Source of the DNA: Nocardioides alkalitolerans DSM 16699
GTDB taxonomy: Bacteria; Actinomycetota; Actinomycetes; Propionibacteriales; Nocardioidaceae
DNA: 64,000 bases
Assembly: GCF_000426525.1 (NCBI RefSeq)
Contig: NZ_AUFN01000010.1
Location: 434,001 to 498,000 of the forward strand
Direction: 5' to 3'
The translations under genes were made by a program, and so were the position numbers. The notes beneath the pieces are model-generated. The model was not told where the DNA came from. It saw only the letters and a list, made by a program, of their open reading frames with translations, and did not search any database. Positions 1 to 10,721 of this stretch are shown here, piece by piece (within the stretch, counting starts at the first letter, position 1; every line of letters begins with the position of its first letter).

Positions 1-252
1 GACCCCGGCGTCGCGGAACATCTCCTCCGACCCCCGCAGGGACAGGAACGGCAGCTGCCGGGCGACGAGGTAGCCCGCCACCAGGCCGCCCAGCATGGCG
101 AGGCCACCGAGGTACGGGATGGGCTCGGCGTGCACGTCGCGGTCCCGGACGCGGGCGACCGCTCCGGTGCGGATCGCGATCTCGCGCGCGACGACCGTCA
201 GGAGATAGGTCGCCGTTGCGGCGACCAGGAAGACGAGGAGGTACTCCCGCAC
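1..252 (-). CDS. WecA/TagO-type polyprenyl-phosphate sugar-1-phosphate transferase, N-terminal part
   Basis: The gene runs off the window, so only the first 84 residues are visible. They show an N-terminal membrane helix (about residues 4-22), then a basic cytoplasmic stretch ending in DVHAEPIPYLGGLAM, then a second membrane helix. The HxxPIPYLGG signature is typical of the MraY/WecA/TagO family. These enzymes move a sugar-1-phosphate from a UDP-sugar onto undecaprenyl or decaprenyl phosphate. The start is GTG at 252, four bases after the tsaC stop, so the gene is probably the last of the rpmE/prfA block. It could prime teichoic-acid-like, arabinogalactan or O-antigen-like polymers. The missing catalytic half prevents a closer call. 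Confidence 0.85.
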   Translation of the reverse strand, partial: MREYLLVFLVAATATYLLTVVAREIAIRTGAVARVRDRDVHAEPIPYLGGLAMLGGLVAGYLVARQLPFLSLRGSEEMFRDAGV

Positions 253-256
253 GCCC

Positions 257-1117
257 TCAGCCCTTGTCCACCAGCGTCGCGCCGAGGGGTTCGAGCACCT
301 CGTTGAGGCGGGCGATGCTGAGCGCACCGACCCGGAGCACGCGGCCCTGGTCCCCCGTCACGTCGACGATGGTGCTGGCCTGGCCACCGGGCGAGGTACC
401 GCCGTCGACGATGACCTCGACGGCGTCGCCGAGCATGACGTCGGCCTCCACCGCGGTCACGGCCGCCGGCCGCCCGGTCAGGTTCGCCGAGCTGACGGCC
501 AGCGGGCCGGTGCGCTCGAGGATCTCCCGGGCCAGCGCGTGGTCGGGCATGCGGAGAGCGACGGTTCCGCGGGTGTCCCCGAGGTCCCACTGCAGCGAGG
601 TCTGCTGCTGGAGCACGAGCGTCAGGGGCCCCGGCCAGAACGCGTCCATGAGGGCGCGGGCGTAGCCCGGGATCGTGCGCGCGAGGGCGTCGGCGGTGAC
701 CGCGGAGCTGATGAGCACCGGCGGCGGCATGTCACGCCCGCGGCCCTTGGCCTGGAGCAGCCCGCGCACGGCGGCGGGGTCGAACGCGTCGGCGCCCACG
801 CCGTACACGGTGTCGGTGGGCAGGACGACGAGCGCGCCGCTGCGGATCGCGACGGTGGCGGCGGAGACCGCCTCCTCGCGCTCCTCGTCGGTCGCCGTCG
901 ACCGCACGCGCGCCGACGGGGCGGGGGTCTTCACCATGTCGGGGCCGCGCTGCGCCTTCACGAGGTCGGGCGTCGTCGTGGGGGCCACCGGCGACGTCGT
1001 CGGCTCGATCGGCTCCGTCGCCGGCTCCTCGACGGGCTCCGCCGGGCTCACCGTCGGGGTCACGGGCTCGGCGGCGGGGTCGTCCTGGGGCACGTCCGGG
1101 TCGGTCACGGGAGTCAT
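257..1117 (-). CDS. tsaC: L-threonylcarbamoyladenylate synthase (YrdC/Sua5 family)
   Basis: This 286-residue protein carries the YrdC fold from about residue 75. Visible signatures are LPTDTVYGVGADAF and, later, SSANLTGRPAA. It makes threonylcarbamoyl-AMP from threonine, bicarbonate and ATP for t6A37 modification of ANN-decoding tRNAs. The first 70 or so residues are an acidic Pro/Glu/Thr-rich extension with no recognisable domain, and no C-terminal Sua5 domain follows. The ATG at 1117 overlaps the prmC stop as ATGA, which argues for this start. An internal start at the MVKTPAPSA segment would remove the extension. Its place in the prfA-prmC cluster is conserved in actinobacteria. Confidence 0.9.
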   Translation of the reverse strand: MTPVTDPDVPQDDPAAEPVTPTVSPAEPVEEPATEPIEPTTSPVAPTTTPDLVKAQRGPDMVKTPAPSARVRSTATDEEREEAVSAATVAIRSGALVVLPTDTVYGVGADAFDPAAVRGLLQAKGRGRDMPPPVLISSAVTADALARTIPGYARALMDAFWPGPLTLVLQQQTSLQWDLGDTRGTVALRMPDHALAREILERTGPLAVSSANLTGRPAAVTAVEADVMLGDAVEVIVDGGTSPGGQASTIVDVTGDQGRVLRVGALSIARLNEVLEPLGATLVDKG

Positions 1118-1965
1118 CGTGCCAGTGTCGCGGTCGTGAACCGAGCGCGACCTGCCAGGTCGTCGTGATCGCGGACGTCGCCCCAGCCACCGGCTGCGAG
1201 CAGCACCGCCGGCGCCGCCTCCCCCTGCACGTCGGCGTGCTCGAAGCCGAGCCGACCGCCCGGGCGCAGCAGCAGGGCCGCACGCCGCTCGAGCACACGG
1301 ACGGCGTCCAGGCCGTCGTCGCCCGAGAAGAGCGCGAGGTGGGGGTCGTGGTCGCGGGCCTCGACCGCCACCGACTCCCAGGCCTCGAGCGGGATGTAGG
1401 GCGGGTTGCACACGACGACGTCGACCGTGCCGGCCAGGTCGTCGTACGCCGTCGCCATGTCGCCGAGGCGCAGCTCGACGCCCGTCCCGGCCAGGTTGCG
1501 CTCCGCCCAGGCGTGGGCGGCCGGGTCGAGCTCGACGGCGTGCACCCGCGCCCGCGGGACCTCGTGGGCGACGGCGCGCGCGATCGCGCCCGAGCCGGTG
1601 CAGAGGTCGACCACGACGGGCACTCCCCCGGCGGCCACGACCTCGGCCGCCCGGTCGACGGCCCAGCCCGCGAGCAGCTCGGTCTCCGGGCGCGGCACGA
1701 AGACCCCGGGGCCGACGGCGAGGTCGACGTACCTGAACGTCGTCGAGCCCACCAGGTGCTGCAACGGCTCGCGGGCCTCCCGTCGGACGACGAGGGCCTC
1801 CAGGGCCTCCGCGGCCTCCGCGGTGACGTCGTCGACGCGGAAGAGATCGGTGCGGGCGATGCCCAGCACGTGGCAGAGCAGGAGGACGGCGTCGGAGTCC
1901 GGGCTGGCGACGCCGGCGGCCCGCAGCCGGTCGGTGGTCGAGCGGAGGACGACGCTGCGGTGCAC
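1114..1965 (-). CDS. prmC: Peptide chain release factor N5-glutamine methyltransferase
   Basis: This 283-residue protein methylates the glutamine of the GGQ motif in release factors RF1 and RF2, using S-adenosylmethionine. An N-terminal helical release-factor-binding domain is followed by a Rossmann methyltransferase. Visible signatures are FVPRPETE (89-96), the SAM loop LCTGSG (121-126) and the catalytic NPPY (187-190). It begins with GTG one base after the prfA stop, so enzyme and substrate gene are translationally coupled. Its own TGA overlaps the tsaC start. Length and motifs are normal for the family. Confidence 0.95.
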   Translation of the reverse strand: MHRSVVLRSTTDRLRAAGVASPDSDAVLLLCHVLGIARTDLFRVDDVTAEAAEALEALVVRREAREPLQHLVGSTTFRYVDLAVGPGVFVPRPETELLAGWAVDRAAEVVAAGGVPVVVDLCTGSGAIARAVAHEVPRARVHAVELDPAAHAWAERNLAGTGVELRLGDMATAYDDLAGTVDVVVCNPPYIPLEAWESVAVEARDHDPHLALFSGDDGLDAVRVLERRAALLLRPGGRLGFEHADVQGEAAPAVLLAAGGWGDVRDHDDLAGRARFTTATLAR

Positions 1966-1966
1966 G

Positions 1967-3040
1967 TCAGCCCTCCAGCGCGGCGAGCCGCGCGGCCATG
2001 TCGGCGTCGACGCAGGAGGCGAGCACCGGCCCGAGGTCGCCGTCGAGGACGGCGTCGAGGTTGTGCGCCTTGTAGCCCGTGCGGTGGTCGGAGATCCGGT
2101 TCTCCGGGTAGTTGTAGGTGCGGATCCGCTCGGAGCGGTCGACCGTGCGCACCTGGGAGCGGCGGGCGTCGCTCGCCTCGGCCGCCGCCGCCTCCTCGGC
2201 GGCTGCGAGGAGCCGCGCGCGCAGGATCCGCATGGCCTGGTCCTTGTTCTGCAGCTGCGACTTCTCGTTCTGGCAGCTCACGACGATCCCGCTCGGCAGG
2301 TGGGTGATGCGCACCGCCGAGTCCGTGGTGTTGACGCTCTGGCCACCCGGGCCCGAGCTGCGGAAGACGTCGATGCGGAGGTCGTTCTCGTCGATCGAGA
2401 CGTCGACCTGCTCCGCCTCCGGCAGCACGAGCACGCCGGCAGCGGAGGTGTGGACCCGGCCCTGCGACTCCGTCACCGGCACCCGCTGCACGCGGTGCAC
2501 GCCGCCCTCGAACTTCAGCAGCGCGTACGGCGCCTCCCCCGGCTCGGGGGTGCCCTTGGCCTTCACCGCGACGGTGACGGACTTGTAGCCCCCGAGGTCG
2601 GACTCCGCGGAGTCGAGCACCTCGGTCGACCAGCCCTGCTGCTCGGCGTACCGCGTGTACATCCGGAGCAGGTCGCCGACGAAGAGCGCGGACTCCTCGC
2701 CGCCCTCCCCCGACTTCAGCTCCAGCAGCGTGTCCTTGCCGTCCGCCGGGTCGCGGGGCACGAGCAGCCGTCGCAGCCGCTCCGCGGCCTCCTCGCGCCG
2801 TACGTCGAGCTCGGCCGCCTCCTCGGCGAAGGCCGCGTCCTCCGGCGCCAGCTCGCGCGCCGCGCCTGCGTCGTCGCCCAGCTGCTGCCACTCCCGCCAG
2901 GTGCGCACGATCGTCGACAGCTCCGCGTAGCGCTGGTTGATGCGCTTGGCCAGACGGGCGTCGGCGTGGGTGGCCGGGTCGCCGAGCCGGCCCTCGAGCT
3001 CCGCCTGCTCGGCCGCGAGCCCCTCGACTGCCTCGAACAC
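1967..3040 (-). CDS. prfA: Peptide chain release factor 1
   Basis: This 357-residue protein is full length for RF1, which terminates translation at UAA and UAG. The peptide anticodon region reads [10 protein letters not shown], with PVT at 188-190; this PxT form marks RF1 rather than RF2 (SPF). The peptidyl-tRNA hydrolysis loop GPGGQSVN has GGQ at 232-234. The GTG start at 3040 has an AGGAG about eight bases upstream. A strong hairpin separates it from rpmE, so it may be read from a promoter in that gap or by read-through. Confidence 0.97.
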   Translation of the reverse strand: MFEAVEGLAAEQAELEGRLGDPATHADARLAKRINQRYAELSTIVRTWREWQQLGDDAGAARELAPEDAAFAEEAAELDVRREEAAERLRRLLVPRDPADGKDTLLELKSGEGGEESALFVGDLLRMYTRYAEQQGWSTEVLDSAESDLGGYKSVTVAVKAKGTPEPGEAPYALLKFEGGVHRVQRVPVTESQGRVHTSAAGVLVLPEAEQVDVSIDENDLRIDVFRSSGPGGQSVNTTDSAVRITHLPSGIVVSCQNEKSQLQNKDQAMRILRARLLAAAEEAAAAEASDARRSQVRTVDRSERIRTYNYPENRISDHRTGYKAHNLDAVLDGDLGPVLASCVDADMAARLAALEG

Positions 3041-3119
3041 GGGTGAGCTCCTGACGCCGTGGCGCGGTGCGCCGTACGGGAACCGGGCGCCGGACGGCGA
3101 CCGCGGACGAAATGCCGAA

Positions 3120-3155
3120 CGCCGGTCACCTCCCCCGTGGGGGCGGTGACCGGCG
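3120..3155 (-). terminator. Hairpin after rpmE
   Basis: An 11-bp perfect stem (3120-3130 with 3145-3155) is extended by C/G pairs toward a tiny loop. It begins 11 bases after the rpmE stop. There is no clear U-tract on the minus strand, as is common for actinobacterial hairpin terminators. Confidence 0.7.
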
Positions 3156-3166
3156 CTCGAGAGGGG

Positions 3167-3382
3167 CTACTTCTGGGCAGCCTTGGCGTAGCGGGCCTGG
3201 AAGCGGGCGACGCGGCCGCCGGTGTCCAGGATCTTCTGCTTGCCGGTGTAGAACGGGTGGCACTGCGAGCAGACGTCGGCGCGGATGGAACCGCTCGGCG
3301 AGGTGCTGTGGGTCGTGAACTCGGCGCCACAGGTGCAGGTCACCTTGGTCACGTTGTACGCGGGGTGGATGTCCTTCTGCAT
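3167..3382 (-). CDS. rpmE: 50S ribosomal protein L31, zinc-binding form
   Basis: This 71-residue ribosomal protein begins MQKDIHPAY and carries CTCGAEF followed by CSQCHPFYTG. The four cysteines mark the zinc-binding (C+) type of L31. The ATG at 3382 has an AAGGAG Shine-Dalgarno about seven bases upstream. It sits between rho and prfA, the usual actinobacterial position. C+ L31 paralogs are often exchanged under zinc limitation, but no Zur-like box was evident in the 150 bases upstream. Confidence 0.97.
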   Translation of the reverse strand: MQKDIHPAYNVTKVTCTCGAEFTTHSTSPSGSIRADVCSQCHPFYTGKQKILDTGGRVARFQARYAKAAQK

Positions 3383-3473
3383 GGTGCTCTCCTTCTACGG
3401 TCGCCGGGTCGTGCCGCCCCGGATGGGCGCACGTGAACCGGAACCAGCGCACGAATTGTGCCACCGGGCTCAA

Positions 3474-3524
3474 CGCGGATGCGAATCCGCGCATTCCCGA
3501 GCCCGGCGGCGGGCCGTACGGCCC
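3474..3524 (-). terminator. Two hairpins between rho and rpmE
   Basis: Downstream of the rho stop lies a perfect 14-bp palindrome GGGCCGTACGGCCC (3511-3524). Next comes a 7-bp stem with a four-base loop (3474-3491, arms CGCGGAT and ATCCGCG). Together they could end rho transcription or structure the rpmE leader. Neither is followed by a T-run on the minus strand. Confidence 0.45.
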
Positions 3525-3533
3525 TCGGTCGGG

Positions 3534-5594
<2,061 letters not shown>

Positions 5595-5814
5595 GTGAGG
5601 TCCTTCCCACGATCAGTGCTGGGTGGACACGACCGTGCCGTGTCGCCAGCTCTTGGTCATTGGCCCCTCGTCGCACGCCGGCTCACCGACGACCGACAGA
5701 GGTCGGCGCCAAGGAGATCCGCGTCAGGGACGATGAGGAGAGTGCACCATTCGGGACGTGTCCCGGGGGGTGCCGCGCCGAGCAGTCATAGACAGACCGA
5801 TCATCACGCGCTGC
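5595..5814 (-). other. thrB-rho intergenic region
   Basis: This 220-base gap holds no supported gene. A hairpin with 6-bp arms CGGGAC/GTCCCG lies at 5752-5765 and could be the thrB terminator or part of the rho leader. Rho leaders are often autoregulated, but I could not identify a specific rut element or promoter here. Confidence 0.35.
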
Positions 5815-6795
5815 TCACCGTACCACCACGCCCGCCAGATCGAGCGCCAGGTGGTGGGCCGCCCAGCCGTCCGGGCAGCGCCCGAGCAGCGCGGCGACCC
5901 CGTCAGTCGCCTCGGCGTCGCCCTCGTCGTCGCCGTGACCCGGGCCGACGAAGGCCAGCACCGTCGGGCCGGCACCCGAGATGACGGCGGCCACGCCGTC
6001 CGCCCGCAGGGCCCGGACCAGCTCGGCGCTCTCCGGCATCGCCGGGGCGCGGTAGTCCTGGTGCAGGTAGTCGCGCGTCGCCGCGGGCAGCAGGTCGGGC
6101 CGCTGACCGAGGGCCACGACGAGCAGGGCCACCCGTGCCGCGTTCGCGGCGGCCTCGGCGTGCGGCACCTCCGCGGGCAGCAGCCCGCGCGCCACGGCCG
6201 TCGAGACCGGGGTCGGCGGCACGAAGACGACGGCGGACACACCGTCGGCGACGGGCGACGGCACGGCGAAGAACGTGTCGCCCTCGCTGCCGGACACCGT
6301 GAACCCGCCGAAGCACGCCGGGGCCACGTTGTCCGGGTGGCCCTCCAGCCGGGCCGCGAGCCCGAAGAGGTCGGCGTCGTCGAGACGGTCCGCGCCGTCC
6401 AGCACGAGCGCTCGCGCCAGGGCGAGCCCGCCGACGATGGCCGCCGAGGAGGAGCCGAGACCGCGGCTGTGGGGCACCACGTTGACGCAGTGCAGGCGCA
6501 CGCTCGGCTGGGCCAGGCCCATCTGCTCGAACGCGAGGCGCATCGAGCGCACCACGAGGTGCGACTCGTCCAGGGGCACGCCTCCCCCGGCGCCCTCGCC
6601 CTCGACCGTGATCTCGAGGCGCGCGGGCGTGCCGTTCCCGGCCTCGAGCACCTCACCGGTCAGCTCGTCGCGCAGCGCCAGGGCCAGCCCGAGCGTGTCG
6701 TAGCCGGGGCCGAGGTTCGCCGACGTCGCGGGCACGCTGACGGTGACCGGGCCACGGACGAAGGTCACGGGGCCGGACGGGTCCGCCGCCGGCAC
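5815..6795 (-). CDS. thrB: Homoserine kinase
   Basis: This GHMP-family kinase phosphorylates L-homoserine to O-phosphohomoserine, the penultimate step to threonine. Visible motifs are SVPATSANLGPGYDTLG near the N-terminus, the ATP loop VPHSRGLGSSSAA, and the late GHMP motif ISGAGPTVLAF. The GTG at 6795 gives 326 residues and lies one base after the thrC stop. A longer frame reaching upstream into thrC would add a non-homologous N-terminus, so I reject it. It is the last gene of the lysA-hom-thrC-thrB run. Confidence 0.95.
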   Translation of the reverse strand: MPAADPSGPVTFVRGPVTVSVPATSANLGPGYDTLGLALALRDELTGEVLEAGNGTPARLEITVEGEGAGGGVPLDESHLVVRSMRLAFEQMGLAQPSVRLHCVNVVPHSRGLGSSSAAIVGGLALARALVLDGADRLDDADLFGLAARLEGHPDNVAPACFGGFTVSGSEGDTFFAVPSPVADGVSAVVFVPPTPVSTAVARGLLPAEVPHAEAAANAARVALLVVALGQRPDLLPAATRDYLHQDYRAPAMPESAELVRALRADGVAAVISGAGPTVLAFVGPGHGDDEGDAEATDGVAALLGRCPDGWAAHHLALDLAGVVVR

Positions 6796-6796
6796 G

Positions 6797-7882
6797 TCAG
6801 GAGAGCCCGGCCGCGCGCGCGACGTCGTGCACGTCGTTGTCGACGACGGAGTCGACCACGTCACCGAGGCCCTCGAGCGCCGTCACGGTGTCCTTGAGCC
6901 CGTGGCCGGTGACGGTCACGGCGACGGTGAGGCCGGCGTACGACTCACCGGCGGCGAGGTCGGCGAGCATGCCGGCGACGCCCGTGGCCGAGGCCGGCTC
7001 GACGAAGACGCCGTCGCGGCGCGCGAGCTCGCGCTGCGCGGAGAGGATCTGGTCGTCGCTGACGGCACGGAACCGGCCGCCGGACTCCTGCGCCGCGGTG
7101 ACCGCGAGCTTCCAGGAGGCGGGGTTGCCGATCCGGATGGCCGTCGCCTTGGTCTCGGGGTCCGGGAAGGGCTCGCCGGTCACGAGGGGCGAGGCGCCCT
7201 CGGCCTGGAAGCCTCGCATGACGGGCCGGTGCGAGGCCCGGCCGAGGTCGGCGTACTGCGTGTAGCCCAGCCAGTACGCCGCGATGTTGCCGGCGTTGCC
7301 GACGGGCAGCACGTGCACGTCGGGGGCGTCGCCCAGACGGTCGACGATCTCGAACGCCGCGGTCTTCTGGCCCTGCAGGCGCACCGGGTTGACCGAGTTC
7401 ACGAGCGCGACGGGGTAGGCGTCGGCCAGGTGGCGCGCCAGCGTCAGGCAGTCGTCGAAGTTGCCGCGCACCATGAGCACCTGGGCGCCGTGCATGATCG
7501 CCTGCGCCATCTTGCCGGCCGCGATCTTGCCCTCGGGCACGAGCACGAGCGGCGTGAGGCCGGCCTTCGCGGCGTACGCCGCCATCGAGGCCGACGTGTT
7601 GCCGGTCGACGCGCAGACCACGGCCTCCGCGCCCTCGTGCTTCGCCACCGAGATGGCCGCGGTCATGCCGCGGTCCTTGAACGAGGCGGTCGGGTTGTCG
7701 CCCTCCACCTTCAGCCAGACGTCGCCACCGGTCAGGCCGGAGAGCCACCCGGAGTGCACGAGCGCCGTACCGCCCTCGCCCAGCGTGATCGCCGGCAGCC
7801 CGGCGGGCACCTCCAGCAGGTCGCGGTACTCCTCGATGATGCCGCGCCACTGCGGGCGGGCCGGGGCCTGGACGTCGCTCAT
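6797..7882 (-). CDS. thrC: Threonine synthase
   Basis: This 361-residue PLP enzyme converts O-phosphohomoserine to threonine. The PLP lysine is Lys69 in TASFKDRG, and the phosphate-binding loop PVGNAGNIAAYW is visible. It is the short bacterial form without the plant-type N-terminal extension. The ATG at 7882 overlaps the hom stop as ATGA, with GGGAGAG inside the end of hom. This coupling fits stoichiometric production of the threonine branch. Confidence 0.96.
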   Translation of the reverse strand: MSDVQAPARPQWRGIIEEYRDLLEVPAGLPAITLGEGGTALVHSGWLSGLTGGDVWLKVEGDNPTASFKDRGMTAAISVAKHEGAEAVVCASTGNTSASMAAYAAKAGLTPLVLVPEGKIAAGKMAQAIMHGAQVLMVRGNFDDCLTLARHLADAYPVALVNSVNPVRLQGQKTAAFEIVDRLGDAPDVHVLPVGNAGNIAAYWLGYTQYADLGRASHRPVMRGFQAEGASPLVTGEPFPDPETKATAIRIGNPASWKLAVTAAQESGGRFRAVSDDQILSAQRELARRDGVFVEPASATGVAGMLADLAAGESYAGLTVAVTVTGHGLKDTVTALEGLGDVVDSVVDNDVHDVARAAGLS

Positions 7883-9186
7883 TCGCTCTCTCCCTCTACG
7901 CGCATCACCGAGGTGACCTCGCGGACGATGTCCATCTCCTCCAGGTGCGCCACCGTCGCGGCCAGCTGGGCGTCGGTCGCGCGGTGCGAGACGACGACGA
8001 GCTGGGCGTCGGCGCCGCGCCCCTCCTGGCGCACGGTCTGGATCGAGACGCCGTGCTCCGCGAACGTCGTCGCGACCAGCGCCAGCACCCCGGCGCGGTC
8101 CTGCACGTCGATCGCGACGTGGTAGCGGGTGAGGGTCTCCCCCATCGGCAGCACCGGGTGGGCGGCGTACGCCGACTCCCCCGCGCCGCGCGTGCCGGCG
8201 CGCAGGTTGCGGGCCACGGTGACGAGGTCGCCGAGCACGGCCGACGCGGTGGGCGCACCACCGGCGCCGGGGCCGTAGAACATGAGCCGACCGGCGGCCT
8301 CGGACTCCACGAACACCGCGTTGTAGGCCTCGCGCACCGACGCGAGCGGGTGGCTGCGCGGGATCATCGCGGGGTGCACCCGCGCGGAGACGGCGGGGCC
8401 CTCGTCGGTCTCGCGCAGCTCGCAGATCGCGAGCAGCTTCACGACGGCGCCCATGTCGGCGGCCGAGCGGACGTCGGCGGCCGTGACGTCACTGATGCCC
8501 TCGCGGTGCACGTCGGCGGCGGTGACCCGGGTGTGGAAGGCCAGCGACGCGAGGATCGCGGCCTTCGCCGCGGCGTCGAAGCCCTCGACGTCGGCGGTCG
8601 GGTCCGCCTCGGCGTACCCCAGCTCCTGCGCCTCGCTGAGCGACTCGGCGAAACCGGCGCCCGACGAGTCCATCTTGTCGAGGATGAAGTTCGTGGTGCC
8701 GTTGACGATGCCGAGCACGCGCGTGACCGTGTCGCCGGCGAGCGACTCGCGCAGCGGCCGGATGATCGGGATGGCACCCGCGACGGCGGCCTCGTAGTAG
8801 AGGTCGCGGCCGGCCTTGTCGGCGGCCTCGAAGAGGCTCGCGCCGTCCTCGGCCAGGAGCGCCTTGTTGGCGGTGACCACGGACGCGCCGTTCTCCAACG
8901 CGGCCAGGATGAGCGAGCGGGCGGGCTCGATGCCGCCGATCACCTCGACGACGAGGTCGACGTCGTCACGGGTGACGAGGCCCATCGCGTCGGTGGTGAG
9001 CAGCTCGGCGGGCACGTCGACCTCGCGCGGCGCGTCGAGGCGCCGTACGGCGACCCCCGCCAGCTCGAGGCGCGCACCGGCCCGCATGCCCAGGTCGTCG
9101 GCCTGCTCGGTCAGCAGGCGCACCACCTGCGACCCGACCGACCCGCAGCCCAGCACGGCGACGCGCAGGGCGTCCTTGTCTCGCAT
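7879..9186 (-). CDS. hom: Homoserine dehydrogenase with C-terminal ACT domain
   Basis: This 435-residue monofunctional enzyme reduces aspartate semialdehyde to homoserine. The NAD(P) loop is LGCGSVGSQV near the N-terminus. The catalytic domain includes GIVNGTTNFIL and the conserved EADPTADVEGFDAA block. A C-terminal ACT domain (from about 350, YHVAIDVQDRAGVLA) is the likely site of threonine feedback. The ATG at 9186 follows the stop of a small coupled frame by five bases. Its Shine-Dalgarno AAGGAC lies inside that frame. Confidence 0.96.
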   Translation of the reverse strand: MRDKDALRVAVLGCGSVGSQVVRLLTEQADDLGMRAGARLELAGVAVRRLDAPREVDVPAELLTTDAMGLVTRDDVDLVVEVIGGIEPARSLILAALENGASVVTANKALLAEDGASLFEAADKAGRDLYYEAAVAGAIPIIRPLRESLAGDTVTRVLGIVNGTTNFILDKMDSSGAGFAESLSEAQELGYAEADPTADVEGFDAAAKAAILASLAFHTRVTAADVHREGISDVTAADVRSAADMGAVVKLLAICELRETDEGPAVSARVHPAMIPRSHPLASVREAYNAVFVESEAAGRLMFYGPGAGGAPTASAVLGDLVTVARNLRAGTRGAGESAYAAHPVLPMGETLTRYHVAIDVQDRAGVLALVATTFAEHGVSIQTVRQEGRGADAQLVVVSHRATDAQLAATVAHLEEMDIVREVTSVMRVEGESE

Positions 9187-9191
9187 CGTTC

Positions 9192-9314
9192 TCAGTCCTT
9201 CCGGGACACGGTGGCGGCCCAGGCACGGTAGCCCGAACGGGAGGGGTCGCGCGGATCGACGTCGGCATCCGCGACGACGAGCGCGTCACGTGCGGGCGCC
9301 CGCAGGCCGCTCAC
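9192..9314 (-). CDS. Candidate 40-residue protein coupled between lysA and hom
   Basis: A 40-codon frame begins at a GTG whose bases overlap the lysA stop as GTGA (9311-9314). It ends five bases before the hom ATG. The predicted product starts MSGLRAPARDALVVADADVD and ends WAATVSRKD. It is soluble and has no domain I recognise. The same four-base overlap joins other real genes of this operon, and the hom Shine-Dalgarno lies within the last codons. Translation of the frame would thus carry ribosomes across the gap to hom. Upstream of its GTG there is only a weak GGGG. It may be a real small protein, a coupling device, or chance. Confidence 0.5.
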   Translation of the reverse strand: MSGLRAPARDALVVADADVDPRDPSRSGYRAWAATVSRKD

Positions 9315-10720
9315 GCGTCGAGCCCCACGTCGGTGGCGAGCAGGTCGTCCAGCGTCTCGCGGCGCACGATCACGCGCGAGCGTCCGTCGCGCACGGCGAC
9401 CACCGGCGGGCGCAGCGCGTGGTTGTAGTTCGACGCCATCGACCGGCAGTAGGCGCCCGTCCCCGGCACCGCGACGAGGTCGCCGGGGGCGACGTCGTCG
9501 GGCAGGAACTCGTCCTTGACCACGATGTCGCCCGCCTCGCAGTGGTGACCGACGACCCGGGCCAGCGTCGGCCCGGCGTCCGAGCGGCGCGAGGCCAGCG
9601 TGGCGGAGTAGTCGGCGTCGTACAGCGCCGTACGGATGTTGTCGCTCATGCCGCCGTCGACGGAGACGTAGGTGCGACGGGCGCCGCCGTCGAGGGCGAC
9701 CTCCTTGACCGTGCCGACCTCGTAGAGCGTGCACGTCGAGGGGCCGACGATCGCGCGCCCGGGCTCGATCGAGAGGTGGGGCACCTCGACCGCCAGCGCC
9801 CGGCACTCGTGGTCGACGATCGCGCGCATCTCGCGGGCGAGGATCGCGGGCGTCGACGGGTCGTCCTGCGTCGTGTAGGCGATGCCGAAACCGCCGCCGA
9901 GGTCCATCTCGGGCATGGTCACGTCGAGGTCGGCGGCCACCCGGGCGTGCAGCGCGAGCACGCGACGGGCGGCGACCTCGAAGCCGGCGGAGTCGAAGAT
10001 CTGGCTGCCGATGTGGCTGTGCAGGCCGCGGAGCGCGAGGCCCGGGGCGGCGAGCACGCGCCGTACGGCGTCGAAGGCGTCGCCGGACGTGATCGAGAAC
10101 CCGAACTTCTGGTCCTCGTGGGCCGTCGCGATGTACTCGTGCGTGTGCGCCTCCACGCCCGCCGTCACGCGGATCATCACCCCCTGGGTGGCGCCGAGCT
10201 CGGCGGTCACGGCCGCCAGGCGCTCGATCTCGTGGAACGAGTCGAGGATGATCCGGCCGACGCCCGCCTCGACCGCGCGCCGCAGCGCGGGCACGGTCTT
10301 GTTGTTGCCGTGGTAGCCGATGCGGGCCGGGTCGACGCCCGCCCGCAGCGCGACGCGCAGCTCGCCGTCGGAGCAGACGTCGAGGCAGAGCCCCTCCTCC
10401 TTCACCCACGAGGCGACCGCGGTGCAGAGGAACGCCTTGCCGGCGTAGTAGACGTCCCAGCCGGCGAAGCCGTCGCGGAAGGCGCGGGCGCGGCCGCGGA
10501 AGTCGTCCTCGTCGAGCACGTACGCCGGGGTGCCGTGGGTGGCGGCGATCTCGGTGGCGCTGACGCCGGCGATCGTCAGGACGCCGTCGGCGCCCTTGAC
10601 GGCGTTGTCGGACCAGAGGTGGGCGACCAGGTCGTTGGTGTCGGTGGGCTCGCGGAGCCAGGACGGTCCACGGACCCCGCCCTCGGCGTGGGCCCAGCCG
10701 GCCTCGTGCGCGCGGACCAC
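9311..10720 (-). CDS. lysA: Diaminopimelate decarboxylase
   Basis: This 469-residue fold-type III PLP enzyme decarboxylates meso-diaminopimelate to L-lysine. The PLP lysine is Lys95 in YYAGKAFLC. The family blocks HSHIGSQIFD, the glycine-rich DLGGGFGIAY and the C-terminal GTGAYCRSMASNYN are all present. The GTG start at 10720 follows the argS stop after one base, with GAGAGGA as Shine-Dalgarno inside the end of argS. The argS-lysA pair is a classic actinobacterial arrangement linking arginine charging with lysine synthesis. Confidence 0.97.
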   Translation of the reverse strand: MVRAHEAGWAHAEGGVRGPSWLREPTDTNDLVAHLWSDNAVKGADGVLTIAGVSATEIAATHGTPAYVLDEDDFRGRARAFRDGFAGWDVYYAGKAFLCTAVASWVKEEGLCLDVCSDGELRVALRAGVDPARIGYHGNNKTVPALRRAVEAGVGRIILDSFHEIERLAAVTAELGATQGVMIRVTAGVEAHTHEYIATAHEDQKFGFSITSGDAFDAVRRVLAAPGLALRGLHSHIGSQIFDSAGFEVAARRVLALHARVAADLDVTMPEMDLGGGFGIAYTTQDDPSTPAILAREMRAIVDHECRALAVEVPHLSIEPGRAIVGPSTCTLYEVGTVKEVALDGGARRTYVSVDGGMSDNIRTALYDADYSATLASRRSDAGPTLARVVGHHCEAGDIVVKDEFLPDDVAPGDLVAVPGTGAYCRSMASNYNHALRPPVVAVRDGRSRVIVRRETLDDLLATDVGLDA

Positions 10721-10721
10721 G

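Noticed and set aside
5595..5814. Leader peptide or riboswitch ahead of rho or in the threonine/lysine genes
   Set aside because: No Thr/Ile/Lys-rich short frame with alternating hairpins and no known riboswitch core was found.
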